The notes beneath the pieces were generated by a model, which saw nothing but the letters and a program-made list of their open reading frames with translations, ran no database searches and was not told the origin of the DNA. A stretch of DNA of 46,710 nt. Source: Myxococcota bacterium (GTDB taxonomy: Bacteria > Myxococcota_A > UBA9160 > UBA4427). This document shows, in pieces, positions 33,385 through 42,308 of this stretch; the stretch's first letter is position 1, and each line of letters opens with the position of its first letter. The position numbers were made by a program, and so were the translations under genes. The stretch covers positions 1-46,710 of the forward strand of contig JANQEL010000102.1 of NCBI GenBank assembly GCA_028278345.1, in the 5' to 3' direction.

Positions 33385-34304
33385 TGGCCGCGGAAGTGCG
33401 ACGCGGCATGTTGGCCGGGGTGGTCGCCTACCTCGTCTGGGGTGGGAGTCCGATCTTCTGGAAGGCGATCGTCGAGATCCCCGCCTTCGAGGTGTTGTCC
33501 TGGCGCGTGCTCTTCGCCCTCGCGTTGCTGGTGATCCTCGTGGCCCTCACCGGACGACTGGGCTCGCTCACCCGGATCGTCGCGAACCCGCGCTCGGTCG
33601 CCCTCGCCATAGGCTCGGGGGCGTTCCTCGCGGTGAATTGGATTCTCTTCATCTGGGCGGTCGGCGCCGGCTTCATCGTCGAATGCAGCCTCGGCTACTA
33701 CATCAACCCGCTGATGAGCGTCGCCCTCGGCGTCGTCGTATTGGGCGAACGACTGCGGCCCGCGGTCTGGGTCTCGGTCGGCATCGCAGGGATCGGAGTG
33801 GCGGTCATGACCGTGGCGAGCGGACGGCTTCCGTGGATCGCCCTCTCGCTGGCCATCACCTTCGCCCTCTACGGGCTGATGAAGAAACACGCGGACGCGG
33901 CGCCGCCGATCGAAGGGCTGCTCGCCGAAACGGCGACGGTGGCACTTCCCCTCGGCTTCTATCTCTTCTACCTGGCCTCGACGGCGCAGAGCGTGGCCGT
34001 ACAGGAGTCGGGCACCTGGGCGCTGCTTCCGTTCAGTGGGGTCATCACGATCGTGCCTCTCGTCCTGTTCGGGTACGCGGCCCAGCGCATTCCGCTCTCG
34101 AGTGTCGGCATGCTCCAGTACCTGGCCCCGACGCTCCAGCTCGCGATCGGTGTATTGCTCTACGACGAGGTGGTGACGACGGCGGGGGCGTTCGGCTTCG
34201 TCGCGATCTGGATCGCCCTGGCGATCTTCGCGTGGGACAATCTCGCGGGCGCGCGGTCGACCCGCGAGAACGTGCCCGCCGCGATGCAATCGACGGACGC
34301 TTGA
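33384..34304 (+). CDS. rarD: RarD-type EamA/DMT permease
   Basis: The product has 306 residues, starting at ATG 33384, which overlaps the lipoprotein's stop by one base. There are ten predicted membrane segments in two EamA repeats. The opening GMLAGVVAYLVWGGSPIFWKAI, the EVLSWRVLFAL segment and LGYYINPLMSVALGVVVLGERL are typical of RarD (chloramphenicol-sensitivity protein family), as is LQYLAPTLQLAIGVLLYDE in the second repeat. The substrate is not known for most members. Its place between a lipoprotein hydrolase and a GST does not define it further. Confidence 0.9.
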   Translation: MAAEVRRGMLAGVVAYLVWGGSPIFWKAIVEIPAFEVLSWRVLFALALLVILVALTGRLGSLTRIVANPRSVALAIGSGAFLAVNWILFIWAVGAGFIVECSLGYYINPLMSVALGVVVLGERLRPAVWVSVGIAGIGVAVMTVASGRLPWIALSLAITFALYGLMKKHADAAPPIEGLLAETATVALPLGFYLFYLASTAQSVAVQESGTWALLPFSGVITIVPLVLFGYAAQRIPLSSVGMLQYLAPTLQLAIGVLLYDEVVTTAGAFGFVAIWIALAIFAWDNLAGARSTRENVPAAMQSTDA

Positions 34305-34324
34305 ACGGCGGAGGATCCACTCCA

Positions 34325-35086
34325 ATGGAAGGATCTTCGGGCAGCGACATCACCCTCTATCAATTCGGGCTCTCGCACTACAACGAGAAGGCGCGTTGGG
34401 TATTCGATTACAAGGGCGTCCCCTACACATCGAAGCCCGTGCTGCCCGGCTTCCACTTCGGCACGATCAAGCGGCTCTCGGGCCAGACCGCGACGCCAGT
34501 GGTGACGTTGGGAGACCAAGTCGTCGCCGGATCGGCGGACATCGTCGAGCGCATCGACGGCTTGAGTGCGGATCGCCCGCTCTTTCCCGAAGACGTCGAG
34601 GCCCGGCGCGAAGTCGACGCGTGGATCTCCTGGCTCGACGAAGAGATCGGGCCGCCGGTTCGGCTCGCGCTCTTTCAAGCGCTGCTTCCGAAGCCGCTCT
34701 TCGCCGCCCTCTTCTTCACCCAGGACGTTTCGCCTTGGGTGCGAACCCTCTACCGCGCCATCTTCCCGATGCTGGGCATCGTGCTTCGGCGCGCGGCTGG
34801 GGCCTCGGAAGCGGCGGCCGCGGAAGCGCGTGTCGTCGTCGACCGGGGGCTCACACGGGTCGGCGACGCGGCGGCGAAGACGGGGTACCTCGTGGGGGAC
34901 AGCTTCACCGCGGCGGACCTGACCGCGGGCGCTCTCTTCTTTCCGCTCTTCTACCCCGAGACAATGCCGTCGAAGGTGCCCGATCGCTCGACGCCGATCT
35001 TCGAAGCCTGGCTCTCGACCTGGCGCGACCACCCGGGGCGCGCGTACATCGAACGCCTCTACGCCGACCACCGCCTGCCGCGCTAG
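34325..35086 (+). CDS. Glutathione S-transferase family protein
   Basis: The start is ATG 34325 with GGAGGA about 10 bp upstream. The product has 253 residues. The N-terminal domain is ITLYQFGLSHYNEKARWVFD, with Ser or Tyr in the active-site turn, then GQTATPVVTLGDQVVAGSADIVERID (34476-34555) with cis-Pro and the glutathione-binding Ser-Ala-Asp. The C-terminal domain, with YLVGDSFTAADLTAGALFFP, has the GST N-cap motif. It is longer than the other GST in the window and from a different subgroup. It is the last gene of the lipoprotein/RarD/GST set, 20 bp after RarD, and its stop overlaps the convergent DUF3604 gene by 4 bp. Confidence 0.9.
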   Translation: MEGSSGSDITLYQFGLSHYNEKARWVFDYKGVPYTSKPVLPGFHFGTIKRLSGQTATPVVTLGDQVVAGSADIVERIDGLSADRPLFPEDVEARREVDAWISWLDEEIGPPVRLALFQALLPKPLFAALFFTQDVSPWVRTLYRAIFPMLGIVLRRAAGASEAAAAEARVVVDRGLTRVGDAAAKTGYLVGDSFTAADLTAGALFFPLFYPETMPSKVPDRSTPIFEAWLSTWRDHPGRAYIERLYADHRLPR

Positions 35087-37113
35087 CTCTGCGGCGTGTA
35101 CCAGATGGGCGAACTCCAGGCGCGTTCGTGGATCACGCGCTTGCGTGCGGGGTCGTCGCAATCGGCGGGGCGGTCTTTTCCCGCAAGCCCGATGCACTGC
35201 CAGGCGTTGTAGCGGCAGCTCGGGTTCTCGACGGCGCGCATGTAGTAGACCGCGCGCTTGTTCGGGTCGAAGTCGGGATCGGTCCAGACCGCACAGAGTT
35301 GATCGAAGCCCGGGCCGCTCGTCTCGCAGGTCGCGGTGTCGACACTCGCTTCGTTGTTCGGGTCGCCTGCGACCTCGTAGACCTGGCTGCGCCGGTTGCC
35401 ATCGTCGTCGACCCACCCCTTCACGATCTGCAGACGCTGGAGCGGGTTGCCGGGGAAGGCCTCGGTGCCCGCATCGGCGAGGGCCGAAGCAAAGAAGCTC
35501 GGCGCCCGGGCGCCGCCACCTCGCGCCGGCAGATCGCCACCCATCGGCACACCGAGCGCGTCGGCTCGAGCCACGGCATCCGTCTCGCCACACAGCCCTT
35601 CGGGCAAGTCGTAGCCGCCGAAGAAGCGCGGAACGATCCGCGGACCGCTCGTGCCGAACACCTCCTTGCGTTGCATCGCTTCGAACAGCGCGGCGCGGTC
35701 GTTCTCCTCGGCCCATACGCCGATCAGTCCACCGGGGTTGTTGTTCGCGTTGCCGGGGATGTCGCCGTCGTAGTCGGTGCGTTGGGTCGCCGTCTCGTCC
35801 CCCTCGCCGAGGTGTCCGGGAAAACTCCGCTCCTCGACACCGCCGGCCAGGGCGTTGTGGGTATCGGTACTGGCGGAGATACCGAACTTGAAGGGGTTCA
35901 CCCCGATGCGCTCCTCCTCGGCCAGCCCCTCGGTGAGCGCATTGCGCACATAGGAGAGCGGCGAAAGGCAGCTCGGCCCGAGGCGGGGAAGACTGTCGAC
36001 GAAGGGGCCGTCGTAGCATTCGTCGATCTCGTCCGAACCACTGATTCGACTCAGCGCGTTGTTCTCGAAACGCTCGAAATCGCATAGTTCGTCCACGCTA
36101 TCGAGCACGCCCGGTAGATCGTTGCGGCACTCGCTATCGCCCTTGTGCTGGAAGATCTCGATGATCGGCTCGATCTCGATGCGCAGCCGTGCGCGCGCCG
36201 CCTGCTCTTCGCGCGAACCCGCCCCCGGATAGTCCACCGCGAACATGCGCCCGTTGCTGATGTTCGAGTTGTGGGGAATCGCGAGCGCATCGCAGCCCTT
36301 GCCGCTCTGGCGGCAACCGCGATCGAGAAGATCCCAGAGTTCCCACTCGCGGTGGGCGTCGAGGTAGCTGATGGGTTGGCGGGGAACGACTTCGTTCTTG
36401 AACACCACGTTGCGGTGCAGGTTCTGCCCCATGCGGAAGGAGCTGTACTCGTAGGCGACGAAGGTGGTTCTTTCGCAGGCCTCACTGCGATCGTTCCAGC
36501 GTTCGGCGGCTTCGATGTTGCGCTGCCACATGGCCTTCGAGGCCGCAGCGCAGCGCATGTTGTCGGCGCCACAGACGTCATCGGCGCGCCAGGTGATGGG
36601 GCTCATGATCTGCATCACGAGCTGTGGCGCGCGACCTTCGCCGCGGCGGAACATCTGGCAGAAGTCACCGTCGTAGCCCGGGGCATCGGGTTCGTTGCAC
36701 AGCTTGATCTCGCCCATGAACTCGGCGTGGTCGGTCACGGCTGCGAAGTCGAGGGGCCGATCGATACGAACTTCGCGTGTGGGGTTGCCCTCGCTGTCGT
36801 TGGGGTAGAGGTGAACCGGTTCGCCGAACGCGTAGCGGTAGGCATCGTCGGGGCCGAGGCGCACTTCGTACATCCAGGCATCGCTCGAAACCGCGGTGTG
36901 GACGTGGAGATCTCCCCAGTACGCATTGCGCAGGGGGTTGCGATCGAGGCATGCCGCTTCGGGTACGGGCCGCTCCGCGTCGGGGGCCACCATGTAGTGT
37001 TCTTCGGGAAGCGGGGGGTCGCCGCATGCGAGGAGCAGCGCCGCTGCGAGTGCAGCGTACGTCGCAGAACGGCCTCGCCGGTGCGCGATCGCCACGGGAT
37101 CGGTCGGTCGCAT
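35083..37113 (-). CDS. DUF3604 lipoprotein (PHP-like metal-dependent hydrolase)
   Basis: The start is taken as ATG 37113 with GAGGGA upstream; ATG 37149 and GTG 37182 are in frame further up. Residues about 1-31 are a lipoprotein signal ending LAAALLLAC-G. The roughly 650-residue mature protein has the PHP-like motifs YWGDLHVHTAVSSDA, AAVTDHAEFMGE, IPHNSNISNG, FKFGISASTDTHNA and FGTSGPRIV, which supply His/Asp metal ligands. Many paired Cys residues (for example DVCGADNMRC, DRGCRQSGKGC) suggest disulphides in the envelope. DUF3604 proteins are common in marine and environmental proteobacteria; function is unsettled, with phosphoesterase-like chemistry plausible. Confidence 0.9.
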   Translation of the reverse strand: MRPTDPVAIAHRRGRSATYAALAAALLLACGDPPLPEEHYMVAPDAERPVPEAACLDRNPLRNAYWGDLHVHTAVSSDAWMYEVRLGPDDAYRYAFGEPVHLYPNDSEGNPTREVRIDRPLDFAAVTDHAEFMGEIKLCNEPDAPGYDGDFCQMFRRGEGRAPQLVMQIMSPITWRADDVCGADNMRCAAASKAMWQRNIEAAERWNDRSEACERTTFVAYEYSSFRMGQNLHRNVVFKNEVVPRQPISYLDAHREWELWDLLDRGCRQSGKGCDALAIPHNSNISNGRMFAVDYPGAGSREEQAARARLRIEIEPIIEIFQHKGDSECRNDLPGVLDSVDELCDFERFENNALSRISGSDEIDECYDGPFVDSLPRLGPSCLSPLSYVRNALTEGLAEEERIGVNPFKFGISASTDTHNALAGGVEERSFPGHLGEGDETATQRTDYDGDIPGNANNNPGGLIGVWAEENDRAALFEAMQRKEVFGTSGPRIVPRFFGGYDLPEGLCGETDAVARADALGVPMGGDLPARGGGARAPSFFASALADAGTEAFPGNPLQRLQIVKGWVDDDGNRRSQVYEVAGDPNNEASVDTATCETSGPGFDQLCAVWTDPDFDPNKRAVYYMRAVENPSCRYNAWQCIGLAGKDRPADCDDPARKRVIHERAWSSPIWYTPQS

Positions 37114-37317
37114 CCGTCCCTCGTTCCTTCGCATCGCGGAAGTCTCCATGGCCCGATCGGGCAAAGCGCAACTCGTGCGCACGCAGCTCGCGAGTCTAAA
37201 TCGTTCGGGCGCGACTCACATCGAATTGCGTGAATGCGAGTGGGTTCGGCCAAACGCTCTCGCGCACCCCGCTTTGAATGAGCGAACCGATCGGTAGTCG
37301 GTCTATCCTCACCCGCC

Positions 37318-37965
37318 ATGACGGTCGCAGGTGCCGATTACTACGAATCGCAATACGGCGACTACGAACTCCAGAACCCCGACGCCAAGCTCGACTTCTA
37401 TCTCGCCCTGGTTCGGCGACACGTCGCATCGGACGGCCGGCTCTTCGAGTTGGGAGTGGGGCTCGGTCGGTTTCTCGAGCGTGCCAGCGCCGAGTTTCGC
37501 TGTGCCGGGGTCGACGTGAACCCCCACGGCGTGGCCTACACGAGCGAGCGCGTCGGGAGCGACGTGCACGTCGAAGTCGGCTCCTACGACGACATCCCCG
37601 AAGAACGGGCGGTCGATGCCGTGGTGGCCTGGGACGTCCTCGAGCACCTTCCCGATCTCAGCGAGGGGCTCTCGGTGATCCACGCGCGACTGGCTCCTGG
37701 GGGACACCTGATCGCCGTGGTCCCCGTCTACGACGGTCCACTGGGCTTCCTGGTTCGGCGTCTGGATCGCGACCCGACCCACGTGTGGAAGCTCGGCCGC
37801 GGCGAATGGCGTGAGCACGTGGAGGCGGCGGGCTTCGAACTCCTCGAGTGGGGGGGCATCCTCCGCAAGTTGTTCGCGGGGCGCTACTACGCTCATTTCA
37901 CGCGGCCCCAGGCGCTGCTTCGAAGCACCGGTTCGGCCATCTACTTCGTGGGGCGCAAGAGATGA
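37318..37965 (+). CDS. Class I SAM-dependent methyltransferase
   Basis: The product has 215 residues, starting at ATG 37318. Motif I reads LFELGVGLGRFLERA, motif II has an acidic residue in CAGVDVNPHG, and AVVAWDVLEHLPDL with LAPGGHLIAVVP are motifs IV and V of the Methyltransf_11/23 group. It shares a 4-bp ATGA overlap with a family-2 glycosyltransferase, so the pair is translationally coupled; sugar, lipid-carrier or glycan methylation is likely. The preceding 204 bp between this gene and the divergent DUF3604 gene show no coding frame. Confidence 0.92.
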   Translation: MTVAGADYYESQYGDYELQNPDAKLDFYLALVRRHVASDGRLFELGVGLGRFLERASAEFRCAGVDVNPHGVAYTSERVGSDVHVEVGSYDDIPEERAVDAVVAWDVLEHLPDLSEGLSVIHARLAPGGHLIAVVPVYDGPLGFLVRRLDRDPTHVWKLGRGEWREHVEAAGFELLEWGGILRKLFAGRYYAHFTRPQALLRSTGSAIYFVGRKR

Positions 37966-38702
37966 AGATCTTCGTCGTACTGCCGGCCTACAACGAAGCC
38001 GAGAACATCGCGCCCATCTTCGAGGGCCTTCGCCGCATCGCACGCGATACCTACAACCTCGAACTCGCCGTGGTGCTCGTCGACGACGGCTCGACGGACG
38101 ACACGGTCGAGGTCGCAAGTCGCAGCGGCAATGGACTCGCCCTCGAGATCCTGCGCAACGAATCGAATCTCGGCCTCGCGGCGACCTTCATTCGGGGTCT
38201 CGAGCACGCGACCCGGAGCGCCGGCGAAGACGACATCGTGGTGTGCATGGATGCCGACAACACCCACGTGCCCGGCAGCGTACTCAGCATGATGCGCAAC
38301 ATCGCCGAAGGGCGGGACGTCGTGATCGCATCGCGCTATCAGCCCGGCTCGGTCACCCGGGGCGTGCCCCCCGTGCGGCGCGTGCTCTCGCGGGGCATGT
38401 CGCTGCTGTTTCGCACCGCCTTCCCGATTCCCGGCGTGCGCGATTACTCGTGCGGCTACCGTGCCTACCGCGCATCGATCTTGAAGCAGCTCTTCGATCG
38501 CGAGGGCGATGTGCTCCTCGCGAGCGATGGCTTCAGCTGCATGGTCCGCATCCTGCTGAAGCTCCACAAGCAGGGGGCCATCTGCGGCGAGGTGCCCATG
38601 GTGCTGCGCTACGACGAGAAGGCCGGGGCCTCGAAGATGGCCGTCGGTCGAACGGTCGTGCGCACCCTCGCGGTGTTGTTGAGCGAACGCTTCTCGGCCT
38701 GA
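37962..38702 (+). CDS. Glycosyltransferase family 2 (polyprenol-phosphate-mannosyltransferase-like)
   Basis: The start is ATG 37962, overlapping the methyltransferase stop (ATGA). The product has 246 residues with one GT-A domain: FVVLPAYNEAENIAPIFEGL, VVLVDDGSTDDT, nucleotide/metal motif VCMDADNTHVPGS, and SCGYRAYRASIL. No C-terminal membrane segments follow, as in soluble DPM1-like enzymes. It probably transfers a sugar from a nucleotide donor to a polyprenyl phosphate or lipid acceptor at the inner-membrane face. It is convergent with the WecB-type epimerase (13-bp gap). Confidence 0.92.
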   Translation: MKIFVVLPAYNEAENIAPIFEGLRRIARDTYNLELAVVLVDDGSTDDTVEVASRSGNGLALEILRNESNLGLAATFIRGLEHATRSAGEDDIVVCMDADNTHVPGSVLSMMRNIAEGRDVVIASRYQPGSVTRGVPPVRRVLSRGMSLLFRTAFPIPGVRDYSCGYRAYRASILKQLFDREGDVLLASDGFSCMVRILLKLHKQGAICGEVPMVLRYDEKAGASKMAVGRTVVRTLAVLLSERFSA

Positions 38703-38715
38703 AGCGTCGGAAGCG

Positions 38716-39816
38716 CTAGCCGAGCTCTGCCTCCAGCCACTCGACGATCGCCTGCCCGGCCCGGCCGTCGCCGAAGGGATTCGGCGCGGGAAGCGCGCCG
38801 GCATAGGGCTCGAGCGCCCACGCCTCTCGCAGGGCCTCGCGCACCGCTCCCCGCTCTCGTTTCACCAATCGATTGGAGGCGTCGTCGAGCGCTTCGGGGC
38901 GTTCGGTGTGCTCGCGCGCGACCAACACGCGCTTGCCGAGAGAAGGCGCTTCCTCCTGGATCCCACCCGAATCCGTCAGCACGAAGCGGCAGCTCGCGAG
39001 CGCACCCGCGAAGTCGAGGTAGTTCATCGGCTCGACAGTCTCGAAGCGCCCTTCGTGGGCTTCGAATTCGCGCTGCACCTCGCGCACGCGTGGGTTGGGA
39101 TGCACGGGCCACAAGACCCGGGCATCGGGTTCGGCGTCGAGGAAGGCGTGAATACCGGCGAGGATCTCGCGCAGGGGTTCACCGAAGGATTCCTGTCGAT
39201 GCAGGGTGACGAGCACGGTGTCGGGTGCACATCGGAAGTCGCTTCGCTCGCGCGCCCACAGGATCGCGTCGACCGCCGTGTTCCCGGTGACGCGGATCGC
39301 CTGCACATCGATTCGTTCCGCGAGTAGATTCGCCTTCGCGCCTTCGGTCGGCGCGAAGCACCAGCGCGCGATGCGATCGACGAGCTGCCGGTTGGCCTCT
39401 TCGGGAAAGGGATGCTCGAAGTCGTAGGTGCGAAGGCCCGCTTCCACGTGTCCGATCGGCACCCGGGCGTAGAAGGCCGCGAGCGCCGCCCCGCAAACCG
39501 TCGTGGTATCGCCCTGCACCAGCAGCGCCACCGGGCGCTCGCGCTCGAGCCAGGCCGCAACGCGTTCGACCACGCGGGCGAGCACGTCCGAGGAGGTCTG
39601 GCCCTCGGTCATCACGTCGAGGTCGTGATCGGCGCGCAAGCCGAACGCATCGAGGGCGCCGTGCAACAACTCGCGATGCTGACCGGTGGAGATCAACACC
39701 GGCCGAAGCGAGCTCGAGGCTTCGAGGGCCCGGTGGACGGGCGCCATCTTGATGGCTTCGGGTCGCGTGCCCACCACGACGGCCACCGGTGTTCGGCCCG
39801 TCGCATCACCGCTCAC
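38716..39816 (-). CDS. wecB: UDP-N-acetylglucosamine 2-epimerase (non-hydrolysing, WecB-like)
   Basis: The product has 366 residues, starting at GTG 39816 with GGGGAGA upstream. It has the full signature set: VVGTRPEAIKMAPVHRAL, STGQHRELL, VQGDTTTVCG, GHVEAGLRTYDFEHPFPEE, VTLHRQESFG, LTDSGGIQEEAPSLGKRVLV and REHTERPEAL. The enzyme interconverts UDP-GlcNAc and UDP-ManNAc in the cytoplasm for enterobacterial-common-antigen-like or other surface glycans. With the neighbouring GT2, two methyltransferases and the epimerase at 22311 it suggests envelope-glycan synthesis, though they do not form one operon. Confidence 0.94.
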   Translation of the reverse strand: MSGDATGRTPVAVVVGTRPEAIKMAPVHRALEASSSLRPVLISTGQHRELLHGALDAFGLRADHDLDVMTEGQTSSDVLARVVERVAAWLERERPVALLVQGDTTTVCGAALAAFYARVPIGHVEAGLRTYDFEHPFPEEANRQLVDRIARWCFAPTEGAKANLLAERIDVQAIRVTGNTAVDAILWARERSDFRCAPDTVLVTLHRQESFGEPLREILAGIHAFLDAEPDARVLWPVHPNPRVREVQREFEAHEGRFETVEPMNYLDFAGALASCRFVLTDSGGIQEEAPSLGKRVLVAREHTERPEALDDASNRLVKRERGAVREALREAWALEPYAGALPAPNPFGDGRAGQAIVEWLEAELG

Positions 39817-39991
39817 GGTGGATCTCCCCGCGTTGTGGATCCTTCGCCATCACGTCGCGACCAGCTTACAACGGCAGAGAACCGTCGGCCCAGACCTATG
39901 TCGCAACGCGGCGCAGTGGCTGCGACACGTTGCGCGCCCGGGAAAGGCCGCGCATGCTCGCATTCGATCTTCGAGGTCTTCGGGAGGAAGC

Positions 39992-40816
39992 GTGGCACGG
40001 GGCATGGGTATCGATACACCGCGGGTCGCCCTCTTCGAGCGTGCGCTTCGCGTGTTGAATCGAATCCCGACGGGTGAGCGCGAAGTCCGTGTCGACGGCG
40101 CGTCACTCTTTCCCGACAGTGCCGACCGCCTACTCGCCGCGTGGAAGTGGAAACTCGGCTGGCCGTCGAGCCCGGAAGCGCGCTTCCTGCGCGCAACGCT
40201 GCGCCCGGGCATGCGCGTCGCCGACGTGGGAGCCAACATCGGCCTCCACACCCTCTTTCTCGCGCGACTCGTGGGAGACGCGGGCTCGGTCACGGCGATC
40301 GAACCCGAGCCGAGGAACTTCCGAGCGTTGTCGCGTGCCGTCGAACACGCGGGGGCTGAACAGGTGAAGCTGCATCGCGCTGCGGCGGGTGCAGAGACGG
40401 GATCGCTCACGCTGCATGTTTCGTCGGCGAATCGGGGTGATCACCGCGCCGCGCCTGGCGGCGGTAGGCGAGAAACGATCGAGGTCGATTCCGTGCGCCT
40501 CGACGACCTCTTCGCGGACGACCTCCGCCTCGACTTCGTGAAACTCGACGTTCAGGGCTTCGAAGCCGGCGTTTTCGCAGGCATGCCGCAGTTGCTCGAG
40601 AGCAACGCCGAGCTCGTGATCGCGAGCGAGCTCAGCCCCGCCCTGCTCGCTGGCGCGGGCGCGGGCTTCGAGGATTTCTTCAGACCCCTTTCGAGCCGGG
40701 GCTTCGTTCCCCATCGGCTCGACGCGGACGCCCAACCGAGGTCACTGGAGGCTCGCACCGCCTGGGAACTCGCCGAGCGCGAGGGCTACTGCGATCTCAT
40801 CCTGCTTCGAGCCTGA
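39992..40816 (+). CDS. FkbM-family methyltransferase
   Basis: The start is taken as GTG 39992, right after GGAGGAAGC; ATG 40004 is four codons later. The product has 274 residues. SAM motif I is VADVGANIGLHTLFLARLVG, followed by VTAIEPEPRNFRAL, LHRAAAGAETGSLTLHVS, and the FkbM segments ETIEVDSVRLDDLF and LDFVKLDVQGFEAGVFAGM. FkbM enzymes O-methylate sugars or polyketides; in surface-glycan surroundings a sugar hydroxyl is likely. It is divergent from wecB, with 175 bp between them showing no gene. Confidence 0.92.
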   Translation: MARGMGIDTPRVALFERALRVLNRIPTGEREVRVDGASLFPDSADRLLAAWKWKLGWPSSPEARFLRATLRPGMRVADVGANIGLHTLFLARLVGDAGSVTAIEPEPRNFRALSRAVEHAGAEQVKLHRAAAGAETGSLTLHVSSANRGDHRAAPGGGRRETIEVDSVRLDDLFADDLRLDFVKLDVQGFEAGVFAGMPQLLESNAELVIASELSPALLAGAGAGFEDFFRPLSSRGFVPHRLDADAQPRSLEARTAWELAEREGYCDLILLRA

Positions 40817-40883
40817 GGGTCTGGCCCCAGCGCGTAGCAGCGCGACACTAGAGGACCCCACACACAGTCCGACGGAGTGAGCG

Positions 40884-41729
40884 ATGACCACCCCCGCCTC
40901 CCTGGAAACCCTCGCCTTCGGCTACGGCCTGATCGAAGGGCCGCGCGTCGACAGCGACGACAACCTCTACTTCAGCGACATCCCGAACGGCGGCGTCTAT
41001 CGCCGGGCCCCGGACGGTACGATCGAAACCGTCGTTCCCAAGCGTCGCGGTGTCGGCGGAATCGCACTGCACGCCGACGGTGGGCTCGTGATCTCCGGGC
41101 GCAACATCTGCCACGTGAAGGATGGCGAGACCCGCATCCTCTTCGACGTCGAAGGGGTCGGGGGCTTCAACGATCTCTTCACCAACGCCACCGGCGAGGT
41201 CTTCGTGGGAAGCTTGCGCGCCGACCCCTTCGGCGAATGGGGCGAGCGCGAATGCGGCGAGGCCTACCTCGTCACCGCCGAAGGCAAGGCTCGCCAGCTC
41301 TACGACGACGTGAGCCTCACCAACGGCTTCGGCCTCTCGCCCGACGGACGCACCCTCTACCACAGCGATACCGCACGTCGGCACGTGATCGCCCATGATT
41401 TCGACGCTGACGGCAACGCAACGAACCGCCGGGCACTCGGCACTGGAACCGAACTCAACCCCGACGGCCTCGCCGTCGACGAAACGGGATGCATCTGGGT
41501 CGCCGACTACGGACACAACCGAGTCGCGCGCCTGCGGCCGGATGGCGAGGTCGACCTCAGCCTGGAGATCCCCGCCGTCCAGGTCGCGAGTGTGTGCTTC
41601 GGCGGAGCCGATCTACGGGATTTCTACATCGTCACCGCAGACAACACCGAAGACGAATCCCGCGGCGGCACCATCTTCAGGACCCGCGTCGATACGCCGG
41701 GGCTCCCGGCTCCCCTCGCGCGGATCTGA
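40884..41729 (+). CDS. SMP-30/gluconolactonase/LRE-like beta-propeller hydrolase
   Basis: The product has 281 residues, starting at ATG 40884 with GGAG upstream. It is a six-bladed propeller with the expected metal ligands: Glu in YGLIEGPRVDSD, Asn in GGFNDLF and SLTNGFGLSPDG, and Asp in NPDGLAVDETG. No signal peptide is seen, so it is cytoplasmic. The family hydrolyses sugar or other lactones. A lactone from a catabolic route is likely, but none is defined by the neighbours. It is 15 bp upstream of a small membrane protein gene. Confidence 0.9.
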   Translation: MTTPASLETLAFGYGLIEGPRVDSDDNLYFSDIPNGGVYRRAPDGTIETVVPKRRGVGGIALHADGGLVISGRNICHVKDGETRILFDVEGVGGFNDLFTNATGEVFVGSLRADPFGEWGERECGEAYLVTAEGKARQLYDDVSLTNGFGLSPDGRTLYHSDTARRHVIAHDFDADGNATNRRALGTGTELNPDGLAVDETGCIWVADYGHNRVARLRPDGEVDLSLEIPAVQVASVCFGGADLRDFYIVTADNTEDESRGGTIFRTRVDTPGLPAPLARI

Positions 41730-41744
41730 AGGCGCGGCCACGAG

Positions 41745-42308
41745 ATGTCTCAATTCGAATTCGTTTCGGTCGGCCTCGCGCTCGTCTACTCGTTCGCAAC
41801 GGCTCGCCTGCTCGCTGCCGTGCCGTGGGTGTTCCGTTCCGAGCGGCGCTACTGGGTCCACATGGTCTGGTTCGGCGTGGTGATGTTGGCTCTCGTCGCG
41901 ACCTGGTGGCAGGTCTGGTCGTTTCGCGATGTCGAATGGAACGGGATCCGCTTCCTCTGGGCGCTCAGCATTCCGTCCCTGATCTACCTGCGAGCCGGAG
42001 CGCTCATCTCCCAGCAGCCCGAGGCCCAGACTTCGTGGCGCGAGTACTACTTCGCGGCACGGGGTCCGTTCTTCGGTGTGGGAATCGCAATCCTGGTGAA
42101 CTCCGGGTTGATGCCATGGGTCATGGGCGTAGTTCCGTGGTTCGAACGGGCCCCGGTGCACGGAGGCATGGCGGTGCTACTTGGCTTCTACACGATCGCC
42201 CTCATGTCGACCCGGCCCGCGCTGCACGGTGGATTCGGCGTGCTGAACTTCCTCTTGCTCGTCGCCTTGCTCGCGAGATCCACATATACAGATGTGCAAC
42301 CGTTCTGA
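41745..42308 (+). CDS. Small polytopic membrane protein of unknown function
   Basis: The product has 187 residues, starting at ATG 41745. Five to six hydrophobic helices cover most of the length (FVSVGLALVYSFATARLLAA; WFGVVMLALVATWWQVW; LWALSIPSLIYLRAGALI; FFGVGIAILVNSGLMPWVMG; MAVLLGFYTIALMS; GVLNFLLLVALLAR). Trp, Arg and Tyr cluster at the membrane edges (SERRYWVHMVWFG; QTSWREYYFAARG). I do not recognise the family. It lies 15 bp after the SMP-30 gene and overlaps the GNAT start by 17 bp, so the three form a probable operon. Confidence 0.7.
   Translation: MSQFEFVSVGLALVYSFATARLLAAVPWVFRSERRYWVHMVWFGVVMLALVATWWQVWSFRDVEWNGIRFLWALSIPSLIYLRAGALISQQPEAQTSWREYYFAARGPFFGVGIAILVNSGLMPWVMGVVPWFERAPVHGGMAVLLGFYTIALMSTRPALHGGFGVLNFLLLVALLARSTYTDVQPF

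Noticed and set aside
33375..34325. 316-residue minus-strand open frame
   Set aside because: Exact antisense of the RarD-type permease; charged, repetitive and without domains.
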